Positions 25,235-36,140 of a stretch of DNA of 64,000 bases are shown here, one piece after another (positions within the stretch are counted from its first letter, which is position 1; every line of letters starts with the position of its first letter). The notes under the pieces are model-generated. The model was not told where the DNA came from. It made no database searches and was given only the letters and a program-made list of their open reading frames with translations. The stretch lies in the NCBI GenBank assembly GCA_011800805.1, contig MPNW01000299.1, positions 111,711-175,710 of the forward strand, given 5' to 3'. A program made the translations under genes and the position numbers. The stretch is from Hirudo medicinalis. Its lineage: Eukaryota > Annelida > Clitellata > Hirudinida > Hirudinidae.

Positions 25235-26011
25235 ATGAGCGGAGAAGGGAAGCCATCCTTTGCAGGAAAATACAAATTCGTCAAAAATGAGCGCTTGGAT
25301 GATTATCTTGCAGCAAATGGTGAGTGACTAAGCACGCTTTTGAAATCTGCATCTGCTTTTTCAGAGAGTTAAGGTGTTTTTTTTAATGATTTACATAAGG
25401 ATTAACGCTGAATTTGCAAGTGCGCTTTAAATCGTATTCGAGAAATTGAATAGTTGCCCTAATAGTCCAAGCAAACGGGCATGAGATGACTTATAAATTT
25501 GGCGATTAGGTTAAATTTGATCTTGCATTCAGGAGTCAATTGGATGATTCGCAAGATGGCCGACAATTCTTCGCCCACGATGACCATAGAACAAACCGAT
25601 AACAATTTTGTCATAAAGTTGATTAGCCTTGTTTCAAAGAAGGAAATAAAGTTCACTGTTGGAGAAGAATTTGAAGAAACTCAGCCAGATGGGAGTGTTT
25701 TTAAAGTAAATTTTATTTTTTAAAAGCTGATGAGTATACACCAGAAAGTATTACTATTTTATTTTGGTTATTTTAAGGTGATGCCACAATGGGAGGGTGA
25801 CAAAATTGTCATGACTTACACACCGATGGGAAAAGGAAAGCCACAAAAAGTAACTCGGGCATTGAACGGAAGTGACTTTGTTATGGTGAGTTTGCTTGGA
25901 GATTACATTAAATTCCTGAAGTACCATCTATACCAATGCATTTTGCAATTGTGATTTCAGACAATGGAAGTTGATGACATAATTGCTGAACGTCACTTCA
26001 CCAAGGAATAA
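25235..26011 (+). CDS. FABP: cytosolic fatty-acid-binding protein
   Basis: Four exons (25235-25319, 25533-25705, 25778-25885, 25961-26011) give 138 residues, and the four-exon plan is the classic FABP layout. FABPs carry fatty acids or retinoids in a ten-stranded barrel in the cytosol. Visible are FAGKYKFVKNE at the start, LAANGVNWMIRKMA (helix-turn-helix lid), FKVM, and the end DDIIAERHFTKE. The usual carboxylate-binding R-x-Y near the C-terminus reads R-H-F here, so the tyrosine is replaced by phenylalanine; ligand binding may differ. The Arg of the TRAL segment is kept. An AATAAA at 26417-26422 may end the transcript. Confidence 0.95.
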
Positions 26012-27600
26012 GGAGCATCCTGCTACACTGATTTTACAGGGACCAATGGTTCTGTTGAAAGATTTTTTGAGATTTGTGTTTTGGTGTCAACTTGAATTTA
26101 TTTTGCAACTCACCTTTCTAATTTTTGAGCTAATAAGACAACTGAACCTTGTCTGCATTACAAAAAATTATGCTGTTAGTGTGTCCTGTGGAATCGAAAT
26201 GGCTTTAATTCAGAACTTCTGCAGTATCTTAGAAACATTTGGACTTTGGATGTATGCCTCAGGACAAGTGATGTTGTGCAGGTCAATTGCCAAAAACCTT
26301 ATCTGAGTTAGATTTTACATTAGATTTGAGCTTTTGACAAGGATTAAAACTTACAACATTTGGGTTTGTGCTCAGTGCACTGCAAAACAGTGACTACATA
26401 AAATAAGTGGCTTCAAAATAAATTGCTTTTGATTAATGAGGTTAGAGTCGTACTTTCAGATTGGCGGTGCTGTGTCTGATTAAATTATAAGGGGTGAGTT
26501 TCATCAAAATTAGAGAAATCATTCAAAAATGTCTGAGAATAATACTTTCTAATATGGTGTGCAGCCTTCGCGTGTTGCTCAGGCTGGTGTTCGTTGAATG
26601 GCGTTTACGATCACAATTGATGCTTGCAATGACCACCGTTTAATTCACTGTCTTCATTAATGGCCTGGGTACTTGTTAATCCAGGGCAAAGGTGATTTAT
26701 TAGGTCTTATCAATATTTATGTGGTCTGGTGGTTAAAACCTCAACCTCTCATGATGGCAACAAAGAATCGAACCATTTGTGGGAACAGCGACCTCATCTA
26801 GTTTACGAAATGAATTTTTTTTTATCCATGTGACGCGCGTTATGTTCGATTTTACACGACACTTAGCTCTGCGTGCTGTAGTCGTATGAGTGCTAAACAG
26901 AACTAAATTTACATGAAATTGACTTTGATCAACAAAAGTTAAAAATTTCATTGAAATTTCAATGCAAATATTTTACTAATATCAATCATAATTAATACCA
27001 CTAATATCACTAGTTAGGTTTTTTGTGAGGAAACTTTAAAATCAGTTTTTAATTTGATTTGTTTTATGATTGAGACCTGATTTATGTAAAGAATTTCCGA
27101 TAAATGTTTGAAATTGTCCTATTCATCAAAGTGTGCTGAGGACAATAAACAAATACTAATACACAGATGTTTGCTTGTGGCTTTTCTTATTTCCAAACGC
27201 AAATGCTAAGCAATTCACAGCTTGGAGACTCTTGAACAAAGATGAGAATAATGAAAAAGATTTGTTAAAAAAAGTTGTTTAATTAATAAAAATTTTAATT
27301 ACTGTATATTTATTTAATATTCACAAATTTATGATTTATTTAATATAATTATTTGTATAAAATTAAATTAGTATTAAGAATGACGTTATTAAGCGGCGAA
27401 AGGTTAATTAATTAATTAAATTAATAAATTTAAAGAAAATTATATTCATCATCTTTTTTCAGAAATACGCCAAGCAGTGAAAGGCTGGAATGTGCTTTAA
27501 TGCTCGTAGCCAGTTCCTGCATGTGAATCAAGTGCACGAAAATATTTTAACATCTCTGAGAGAAGTTGCTGCCCAAAACAAACTCTAAATAAACTCGAAC
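26012..27600. other. intergenic with a SINE remnant
   Basis: FABP 3' flank, then the degenerate tRNA-derived SINE at about 26715-26800, then A/T-rich sequence leading to the kinase gene. No other coding signal seen. Confidence 0.5.
26715..26800 (+). repeat. tRNA-derived SINE, degenerate copy
   Basis: It reads ggtctggtggttaaaacc (D-arm-like), then cctctcatgatggcaac, then gaatcgaacc. These blocks line up with the tRNA-like heads at 39980-40053 and 56545-56612 (rev). The T-arm is decayed. Confidence 0.55.
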
Positions 27601-27603
27601 GAA

Positions 27604-28835
27604 ATGAGAATACAAGTAGGAAGCACTTTACTCGACAGGTTTTTTATTTCTGAAAAGTTTGGACGAGGAGGATATGGGGAGGTTTACAGTGCAGTCGATT
27701 TGCTACGCAAGACCAATGTCGCCATCAAAATATCGCACGGCGATGCCTCAATGAGAGAGAGAAACATTCTCGAGGCGGAAATTCTTGCGGAGTTGAATGC
27801 TGACGACTCCCCATTCAAAAGTCTCGTGGTGGACATGAAGTCGTCTTATGTGTTCGACGACTGCGTGATTCTNAGCAGATGATTCAATTCCTCCTTTTCA
27901 TGTCGAAGATGAACATTATTCACTGCGACATAAAGCCGGAAAATATCCTGGTCGATGAGACAAATGAAGTTATTAAGTTTGCAGATTTCGGGTTGTCTCA
28001 TTGTTCTTGGGCTCCATGTAAAAAGGACGTCATCCAAACACTGTATTACCGCGCTCCTGAAGTCCTGCTAGGATACGATTACGACTCTTCAGTTGATACA
28101 TGGAGCGTCGGATGTGTTCTTGCGGAATGCCTGCTTAAAAAACCGCTTTTTAAGTCATGGAATGAGATAGATCTCATGCGGACCATAGTCAAAATAATAG
28201 GAGCTCCCAGTCAGTCCTACATACTGAAGGCTCCTAATAGAGACAAATTATTTAAATTCGACCAAGATTATCAACAGTGGCTTTGCAGAGGATTTGAGAA
28301 GCCTGTAGTGCCGATGGGTTTGAAGAAATACATCGAAACCCATTACATTATCGACTCAAAAGGTTCCGATTTCAACATGTTCATCGACCTCATTGAGAAC
28401 ATGTTAAAATTAGACCCATGCCAAAGATGCTCCCCAGAAGTATGTCTGATGTTTCCCTTCATAACGGGAAATACTTCTTACTTCACATTTAAAGCCGTTC
28501 CTCAAAGAGAATCATTTTTAACTGATATGAATCGGATTTCTAAAGGCGTCAACATCGGCAATGGAATTACTGACGCGGCTGCCCATGTCTTCAGAAACAT
28601 CAAAGACATTAGAGCCGTAATGAGGCAGAACAAACTGGCTGTAATGTCATCGTGCCTGTTCCTCGAATGCCAAAAAATAAATATACGGAGGACCTTCAAA
28701 CGTTTCGCCGATGCGTCAGGAGTTGATGAGAAAGACATCAGAAGAATAAGAAGGATGATAAAAAATATGGTCGTCCAAAAAATCGACCCGTACAGAATTG
28801 ATCGAAGGAAGCAGAATACCTTCAAATGTACATAG
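27604..28835 (+). CDS. CMGC-type protein kinase joined to a TFIIB/cyclin-like fold, internally broken
   Basis: Two overlapping frames (27604-27882 and 27879-28835) together make one kinase. The N-lobe has the glycine loop FGRGGYGEVY and VAIKI. The C-lobe has NIIHCDIKPENIL (HCD as in DYRK/HIPK/CLK kinases), FADFG, TLYYRAPEVLLG and DTWSVGCVLAE. About 25-35 residues expected between the hinge and the catalytic loop are absent, and the frame changes at 27873, which is an N. This may be an assembly fault or a real deletion. After the kinase, residues coded at about 28526-28770 (NGITDAAAHVFRNI, MSSCLFLECQKINIRRTFKR, then DEKDIRRIRRMIKN) follow the pattern of a TFIIB core repeat (helices ending in ACLYIACR...RTFKEI...SKKEIGR). 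No introns. AATAAA at 28946-28951. The kinase call is firm, the cyclin-like fold is pattern-based, and the function is unknown. Confidence 0.8.
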
Positions 28836-29706
28836 AAGTAATCGAAAGAAAGGAGGTGTGTGGTCAAAAGTCTTTAGAAACCTCGCGATGAAATTTTACA
28901 AAATTAGGTTTCGTTTTTAACGTGTTTTGGTAACATGACTATTTTAATAAATTATTCAAACAAAATGGTAAGCTTTTTCACTTAGATAATGATAATGAAT
29001 CCGAGTTTGGATTCTTATTGATGAAGGCACCTGTGCCGTGACCCATCCCGATCATGCCCAAATCCGGGACAGCCTTCCATAACACAAATAATCTCTGGCT
29101 GAAACCAAACTAACCTAAGTTTTCTGCTTTATTCAATGTGTTAATCAATTTAATAATTTAACATTAAGCTGTCTTTCTCATGCGAATTTAAGAATTTTAT
29201 TTTAAGATATGGTAAATCTTAAGCTTTCTCTTCATGTACTCAAAAACCAAATACTGCCAATCAGAGTAAATCATCTTCTTTATCCTCACGAGCCGCTTCT
29301 TTCTTCGATCCTTAAAACTAAAATTAGCTAAATAATGGAAAATATATTTTTAAAAGTCTAAATATTTAAACTACTGTTGAAATAACAGCTAAAAACAGGT
29401 AAGGAAAACTTAAGTTGTAATTGAATAATACCGTAAAAATAATGCACACAAGTACAACCAATTTTAACTATTAAAAAGCAAAACTGAGGCCGTGCAGTTT
29501 TCGATCCAAAAGCAGAGAAAGTCCAAAGTCCAGGATGATACCCAGAGTTGACCTAGAATAAATAAATAGTCATAAATCTGTTGAGAGATATCAGAATTTT
29601 CTACCAGATTGCAGAAAACATTTAGAAGTGTCTAAAATGCTTTCATAATTGAATATCAGGGAATCTCCTATTTCCTTTTAAGCTTAAGTCGCTTTATAAA
29701 TGAACA

Positions 29707-29742
<36 letters not shown>

Positions 29743-29870
29743 TACTATTACTGTTACCGTTGACATTATTAATATTATTATTACCAACGGACAGTTAAAA
29801 AAAGAAAAATATAACGAGGGCGAACGACGAGCGTCAACTCATGCATTCATCTGTGGGCTCTCCAGATGTT
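28836..29870. other. intergenic with a LINE-like tail and ATT repeat
   Basis: At about 29685-29706 a GCTTTATAAATGAACAT segment followed by (ATT)n at 29709-29740 resembles the 3' tail of CR1/L2-type LINEs. Nothing else can be supported. Confidence 0.45.
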
Positions 29871-29879
29871 TTAAGTGTC

Positions 29880-30240
29880 CTGGAGTGCTCGAATCACGAC
29901 ACTCATTAGGCACTCATCTTGAAAAACCCATTCCTCTCCAGATGGCATATGATTCCTCTGCCATCACTCCCCTCCTACCAATGCAGGTGGTCAAAATAGG
30001 CTCAAGTTTGCTGGTTCTTTCCTGAGCATTCTTCTCCATCCATGCGTGGATTTCTGGCATGTCGTATTTGTCCTTTTTTGCTCTCAAGGAATAGTTTAAC
30101 TCTGTCAACTGTGTCGGCGACTACGGCAACGTCAAGGATTATATATTTTCCACCTTTCCAAACGCATAGATCCAGAATTTTGATTCCGACATTGGTTAGG
30201 ATGCGAGATTCTATGCTTGCTGTGTAGCCTTTCTTGCAAC
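29880..30240 (-). mobile_element. LINE endonuclease-domain remnant
   Basis: The minus strand reads ILDLCVWKGGKYIILDVAVV, then DRVKLFLESKK, and after a frame change DKYDMPEIHAWM and EPILTTCIGRRGVMAEES. The order D-L-hydrophobic-DV...K.DKY...P...GRRG matches the restriction-like (PD-D/ExK) endonuclease at the C-terminus of R2-type LINEs. Broken, with in-frame stops further on. Confidence 0.55.
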
Positions 30241-30779
30241 TCCTGTTCGAGTATTTTCACAATGTTGTTGTGTCATGATCATGTACCCCAGATATTCATT
30301 GGACTCATAGCCTGCATCACAATCTGTACTTACTGTAAACCTCCCACTCAAAATTAATTCCACCAGACTATAATAAAGTGTAACAAAACAATTTACAAAT
30401 ACATAGAGACCTACCGAATTTGATTTAAACCGAAAGTTTAGAATGGTTTTCGGCCGAAACCGAAAGATATGTAACCCAGCACAAGATTTAAGAAGCATAT
30501 GTAGTGAAACAATGATGCATTAAAAAATTCAACATTATCAACGTACTTTTTCATTTAGCAAGCAATCCATGTTCCAGAAATAATGAGGTTATTAATTGAA
30601 TTCAAACAAACGAATGTTCAAAAACAAAAGTTTCTCCGCGTTGTGGTTAATAACTTGCACTATGAGAAACAAAGAAGCAGCATGGGCGTTCATACTCTTA
30701 GATTGTCTTATTCCTTAGTCTCTACAGGAAAGGGTGGACATTCCGGCGGTGCCGCTGCCAACCATATTTTGGTTTTGGG

Positions 30780-32650
30780 ATTACCAATCTCTTTTGTTTG
30801 GCGTCTCCTTCGCTCGAGAAGGTGAGAGGAGTTGTGAGGAAAGCGAGAAACCGATCAGCGCCAGGACCCAACGGAGTTCCCTATATCCTATAAAAAAGAT
30901 GTCCGAAAACACTATATTTGCTGCATTCCCTCATTCAGAGAGCGTGGTCGTCGGCCAAGGTCGATGATGAGTGGAAGAAAGCAGAGGGCGTCTATATTCC
31001 AAAGGAGAATGACTCCAAAGGTCTGAATCAATTCAGACCAATATCGCTGCTGAATGTAGAGAGAAAAATATTTTTCTCCATCATGGTATCGAGGCTCACG
31101 GAGTTCGTGATGTTGGATGGAACCACCTGCCAAAATGGTCCCAGGCGAGCTCATCAACCAGAGCCGCTACGATTAACCAGGAAAGGAGGCGAAAAGTGGA
31201 ACAAGACCGAGTCGCGAGGGCGGTTCAGCAATCACAGCAGGGTAAGTGGACAGCATGGGAAGACGTAATGCAACGATCCCTTACCTGGAGCGATATGTGG
31301 AAGATGTCCGCGCTCCGACTTGTCTTCGCGATAAGATCAGTGTACGACCAATTGCCCTCCAGGGACAATTTTCAGAAGTGGGGTTTGGTGGAAGACACCA
31401 AATGCGGGTTCTGTGGAGGGACCGAGACACTCCATCACGTGCTCAGCAATTGCACGTATGCCCTTGCCAACGGTCGGTACACATGGCGACATAACCAGGT
31501 CCTTCGAGAAGTGTGTGAGGCCGCAAAAGCAGCAGTCTCCAAAGCAAACTCGCGCACGANCGCGAGGGCTTCGCACACTTCTGCAGAAAGAGATGTCAAA
31601 CTCCCAGGCGAGACATTCTTGCAGAGGCAAACGATTGGACTGTCGCAGCCGACCTAGAAGGGATGAGGCACTATCCCCAGGTGCTGATAGAAAGTGGCGA
31701 GAGGCTGGACTTGGTGCTCGTGTCGTCGTCGACGGATGCCATCATTCTGGTGGAGCTGACGGTACCGTGGGAGGACAGGCTTCAATACAGCGACGCGCTC
31801 AAAGCAGATAAGTATGCAGATCTGTCGATGGACCTGGAAGCGAAGGGATACCGGACAGACCTCTTCCCCATCGAGGTTGGCGCAAGGGGCGTAGTAGGCA
31901 GGTCGACTTATGCTTTTCTCGCGAAGATTGGATTGTCTAGCCGAGAAAGAACGAAGGCTATGACAAGGATGTCTGAGGCCACAGAAGCGGCATCATTCTG
32001 GATCTGGCACATGAGGAGCCAGAAGAAATCTTAAGCCACTTCACGAAAGCCGGAGAAAGCCGTCGACCTCCGGTGTATATGATCCACCGAACGACGGACC
32101 AAATCATTTGCCGAGAGACGCGCGGTATTGTCGGGTGAAATGGACCGACAGCGAGCTCGCAAAGCACTATGGACTGCTGACCAAACCGCGGTCGCGTAAA
32201 GGCCCGCGGTCCCGAAAATTTCTATCTCCGGCTGACCGCTACAAAGAAATTATAAGGCCCAGTTTACATATATTAAGTACACGGTGTGAAGAAGCCACTG
32301 AGAGCTTTCATGACCGCTGTAGGCAACTGGGGTGGATGCGATCGACATAAAAAAGGCCAAAGAGAGCAGGTCAAAGCAGGTAGTATGCGACATGAAGAAG
32401 CCATTGAGAGCTTTCGGAAGTCGCTCCAGTCCAGGCAGCAGTGACCGGCATAAGAAGGCCAAAGAGAGCCTCTCATAGCTGGCGGTAAGCGTTGGGTTCC
32501 GAAGGATAAAAACCGACAGGGACATCCGGCTGATCACCGTATGCGACCCGTCCCCCCGAAAACGTCAGGAGATTCAAAGGGCCGAAAAATTTGAAGACGA
32601 GGGAGCCTCCTCTGAGGATCCCTGTCGGAGCTCCAAGGCGGAGTATTAAG
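30780..32650 (+). mobile_element. LINE with restriction-like endonuclease, internally deleted
   Basis: Reading in pieces: SAPGPNGVPY (RT motif region), after a frame change W...W..A and QFRPISLLNVE (RT motif 2 region), then an abrupt jump at about 31140 past the catalytic YxDD block to SLTWSDMWKM, CGFCGGTETLHHVLSNC (CCHC-type zinc knuckle) and, in a further frame, DLVLVSSSTDAIILVELTVP and VGARGVV (restriction-like endonuclease). ORF pieces end at 32034. The 3' non-coding part matches 12838-13300 and ends in the inverted-end repeat at 32511-32630. An N sits at 31560. Dead copy. Confidence 0.8.
32511..32630 (+). repeat. dispersed repeat with inverted ends, copy 2
   Basis: CCGACAGGGA at 32513-32522 pairs with TCCCTGTCGG at 32619-32628, a perfect ten-base match. 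The interior shares CTGATCA, GGGCCGAAA and CCTCTGAGGAT blocks with the copies at 6776-6910 and 52575-52790. Confidence 0.75.
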
Positions 32651-32698
32651 AAAAATAAATTACAAAGATTTGCCGACCCTTGCTATATACACTAATAG

Positions 32699-33070
32699 CT
32701 TTTTTTTAAACCGGCTTTTACAGTCAAACTCATTTTTTATCATTATAAATAATTTTATTATTTACGTCCTTCAAACACAGCCAGTTACTTGCCCTCAGAA
32801 AACTGGGCGATTAGGACGTTGCTCTCGCAACTGGATTCGAACCCGTGCCTCCATTCGAAACTCACAATGTTCATTGCTAGCTGTAGCTCTCGAGTTTAAA
32901 GCTCGTATGCGATTTAGGAAAAGGTGAAAGTTGGTAAATTTGAAAGTTGAAAATAGCACAGTTGACCTTCGAATGGCATAGAGAATGATGTGTGCAAATC
33001 TCAAGTCGCTACCGTTCAACCGTTTGGGAAGAGTTCTTCGGGCAGACCAACATACACACGCACTTTCTGT
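32699..33070 (-). repeat. tRNA-derived SINE-like repeat, copy
   Basis: It shares nearly its whole length with 56428-56805: gtcaaactcattt, attttattatttacgtcctt, gggcgattaggac, cgaacccgtg (T-arm on the minus strand), gctctcgagtttaaagctcg, caagtcgctaccgttcaac and cgcactttctgttt. The tRNA-like core is more decayed here than in the other copies. Confidence 0.75.
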
Positions 33071-33209
33071 TTTGTATTATAGATATTGCCTTACAAAGAT
33101 TCTAAATATAGCAATATAAACTCGATTAACGTCTGAAAATAAACAGAAAGTTATTTTTTTCCTTTCGGCCGAAACCGAAGCCTATATTCGAACGGTCTCT
33201 AAATATACA

Positions 33210-34160
33210 CACGCACATATATATTATTCCCAGATGTACATTTTATAATATATATTATTAAATATACATTTTTTGCCCTGCCGCAAACCGTTGAACCTGG
33301 TAAATAGGACAACCCGTTTTCAGACCGCACGGGACCTGTCCTATGTGTTTGCTGGTAAGAGCTAAAAATAAAATGTGGAGGCCAATAACTAAGCCCGCCA
33401 GCTTCAGACTGCTGCTAGCGAAATCCTTGTTCGTCCTGACGTCCAGAAAATAAGATATTATGTAAAATCTTCAAAGGTACAAGTTCATTTTAGATAAAAG
33501 TGAGATGAAAATAATCAATCATAATAAATTTAATCCATAAATCAGTTGTAGTTGATTTAATGACGACATCAGAATTTGTACCGGTCATTAATTTGAGATC
33601 TCAAAATCCCTAAAGTGCTTTTTCCAGGTTGTCAATGGAATATTTGTGGCGCGGGCGAACAGAATTTGAGAAGCAGCCTCATATTTTAATGCAAACCTTG
33701 TGGATGTAACAAGCTTAAGGATGAACCAGTGGAAGTTGAAGATTGAAGGACACTATAAAAATTAATGTCGCATTAATGTAGCTACAAACCTCAAAGCAAT
33801 TGGTGGTTCCCGAAAAGAAGTAAAATCGGAAATGCTTGATGATGTTCTTTGATATTGTTTCACTTAATTTTAGTGTTGTTTTTTGTAGCTGTTTGCAAAA
33901 CTTTAAGAAATTAAGACGACATATGTCAGCAACATCAACATTTTAGAATAAAGTTCCTGAAATTATTTTTATAATCCACATTTACATCTACAGTTCTCAT
34001 GATCATTTTTATGCTCGTGTAAATATTTGCTTTATTACAATTAAAACCGGCAAATTGCTTCATTATTACAACTTTATGAATTTTGGTTTTTTTTTTCTGT
34101 AAAAATTGTAATTCAAAACAACAAGCACGAATCGAGTTTGTAAAATATCTCTGAAATTAA
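33210..34160. other. intergenic, 3' flank of the DUF4211 gene
   Basis: A/T-rich, no gene. TTTATT at 34031-34036 gives AATAAA on the minus strand, about 125 bp past the DUF4211 stop. Confidence 0.5.
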
Positions 34161-36140
34161 TTAGTCAGATACTTCCACAGAAATACCCAGTCTTGAAATG
34201 AGTTCTTTGAAAGTCATAAGATGATGATAAATCCACATTTTGTTATTCATCACCTCGTCGAGTATGTTATCTGCTGAAATTTTTCCTTTGTGTCTTATTA
34301 GGATCTCATGTATTTCATACTTTCCTTCCATGAAGAGGAATAACTTGAAATGTTTCAAGGCGTGGTAAATTCGGATCGACTCGATCGACAAATCGCTGAT
34401 GAAATACATTTTAGAATTACTGTCATCATTTCGAAGGCCATCCAAGATCTTTTCATCGTATCCTTTTTCGAACTTGAGGGTGTCGGGATCGTAGCGGGGA
34501 CCGAAAAATGTTATCACTCGATTAGCTTCCAAGTGTTGATCATAACACTCGTTGCACGCATACTGAGCATCTGGTGCTACTCCTTCCATCAAAAAAACTT
34601 TATAATAAGGCAACGAATCGAGTGTATCCCTAAATTCTGGCTTCCATGAGGTCTCAGGCTGAAGTCTTTCAAGACTTTCGGAGATGATATTATCGATCTG
34701 ATTTAACGCCAGGAGAAACTCATCGAAACCTCCCGCTATGATTTGCTCCAAGCGTGTATTATCTAAGCCCTGACAAAGAAGATTGTACAAGTACGTATTG
34801 AAGACGCTGAATAGTGGATCGTTTTCCAAAATGTCAATATCTCTTCCCTCGTGTGGCAGCGATACTTGGACGAACTTAATTTCTTCGTCGATGACTTTTT
34901 TCTGGCGAATTTTTACTGCTTTGTAACGAATTCGAAAATCAAATTCACATAATTTGTAGATTGTGTCGGGACGATGGAGAATCACGTTGTCTTCGAGAAA
35001 TGGAATGTAATTCTGCAACATTTTCTTAGCGTGGATACGATAAATAGCTTGCATTCCCTTCTGGAACATGCTTTGTCTTTCAATAACAAAATCTCCAATT
35101 TTGTAGCAATCGATGTCATCAGGCACCGTGAAAAGAACTTTTCCAGGATAAGGCTTCTGAACCGGTAAAGCAACATCAGGAGGTGACCTATTTTTTCGCG
35201 GACGCCCACGACCTCTTTTAGGCGGCGCACTATTATTGTTGTTCAGAGCCTGATTGTTTAAGCATTTAAGTTGGTCAACCCGCTTTATAATGGCTCTTTC
35301 TTCCTCATAACTTTGATCACGACGATCCCTGGCACCAACGTGTCTAAGGGCAGCGTCCCTAGAATGCTCCAGTTTTTTATTGGCAAATTTTCTTTGAGAA
35401 GGACTTGGATATTCCAAATCATCATCTTCACTTTCATTTTCATTTTCATAAACATAACCATCGTCGTTGTCGTCAATTTTGAGTTTCTTTTTTTCGACTT
35501 TGGTGTCCTCGCGTCTAGGTCTGCCCCTCTTTTTTGCTGGCCTTTCATTATTTGTATGTTTCATATCGCGTGATTCTTGTGTAACTTTGCAAGGTTCCAT
35601 CAGAATTTCTTGATTTGCCCCATTTATGAATTCTTTGAAAACATCGTTAAATGTAATACACGGTTTACGCTTGATAGTTTTACAAATTCTGGCCTCTTCT
35701 TCGGTTTCAACAAATTCTCTGACAAACTTGAATTCATCGTCTTCCATGGGCATCACTTCAATCGTTGTGTGTTGGGTGGAAGAAGGAGCGTTTATTTGAT
35801 TTGTTGTACTCTGATTCACCACATCGTCCTCTCCTGAATGTTGTGAAATTCCACTCCGTAAGTCAAAATCAGCATTATCTCCTAATCCTGATGCGTCATT
35901 ATCAGAGAAAACATGTTGGTCAATTTGATCTGATTTCACCAGTTCGAATTTCGATAAGTCGACATTTTCTCTCAGCAACATGTTGACTGTGTCATGATCC
36001 AGAAAGTATCCCGCGTTCTGTAAATTTTGTATGAAAGCAAATATTTCATATTGCCGGTTCACAGTTTCGGGGTTGTTTGTAATTCGTTGTTCAGTGGATC
36101 CCCACAATCCTTGAACTGACGCAGGCTGCTCTTCGGGCAT
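34161..36140 (-). CDS. AT-hook and DUF4211 domain protein, intronless
   Basis: One open frame of 659 residues starting at ATG 36140. Two AT-hook motifs, KKRGRPRR (residues about 201-208) and KRGRGRPRKN (about 306-315), point to DNA binding in the minor groove of A/T tracts. An acidic Asn/Glu/Asp stretch lies between them. The C-terminal part has a paired-cysteine segment (ACNECYDQ, residue about 525) followed by FFGPRYDPDTL and helices. This layout resembles the DUF4211 domain of CCDC82, QSER1 and PRR12, nuclear proteins of poorly known role. The middle (about 330-520) is helical and charged with no family I know. No introns, unlike most neighbours. The gene diverges from the kinase at 36862. 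The family call rests on motif pattern only. Confidence 0.75.
   Translation of the reverse strand: MPEEQPASVQGLWGSTEQRITNNPETVNRQYEIFAFIQNLQNAGYFLDHDTVNMLLRENVDLSKFELVKSDQIDQHVFSDNDASGLGDNADFDLRSGISQHSGEDDVVNQSTTNQINAPSSTQHTTIEVMPMEDDEFKFVREFVETEEEARICKTIKRKPCITFNDVFKEFINGANQEILMEPCKVTQESRDMKHTNNERPAKKRGRPRREDTKVEKKKLKIDDNDDGYVYENENESEDDDLEYPSPSQRKFANKKLEHSRDAALRHVGARDRRDQSYEEERAIIKRVDQLKCLNNQALNNNNSAPPKRGRGRPRKNRSPPDVALPVQKPYPGKVLFTVPDDIDCYKIGDFVIERQSMFQKGMQAIYRIHAKKMLQNYIPFLEDNVILHRPDTIYKLCEFDFRIRYKAVKIRQKKVIDEEIKFVQVSLPHEGRDIDILENDPLFSVFNTYLYNLLCQGLDNTRLEQIIAGGFDEFLLALNQIDNIISESLERLQPETSWKPEFRDTLDSLPYYKVFLMEGVAPDAQYACNECYDQHLEANRVITFFGPRYDPDTLKFEKGYDEKILDGLRNDDSNSKMYFISDLSIESIRIYHALKHFKLFLFMEGKYEIHEILIRHKGKISADNILDEVMNNKMWIYHHLMTFKELISRLGISVEVSD

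Larger units (their letters stand above)
30404..33201. mobile_element. possible hAT-like element with nested LINE and SINE
   Basis: The left end begins tagagacc and carries CGAAT and TTTTCGGCCGAAACCGAAAG. The right end, read on the minus strand, begins tagagaccgttcgaat and carries GGTTTCGGCCGAAAGG. These are matching inverted ends. Flanking octamers (CAAATACA at 30396-30403, AATATACA at 33202-33209) agree at six of eight positions, as for a decayed 8-bp hAT target duplication. No transposase was recognised inside; the LINE at 30780-32650 and a SINE lie within. Confidence 0.45.
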
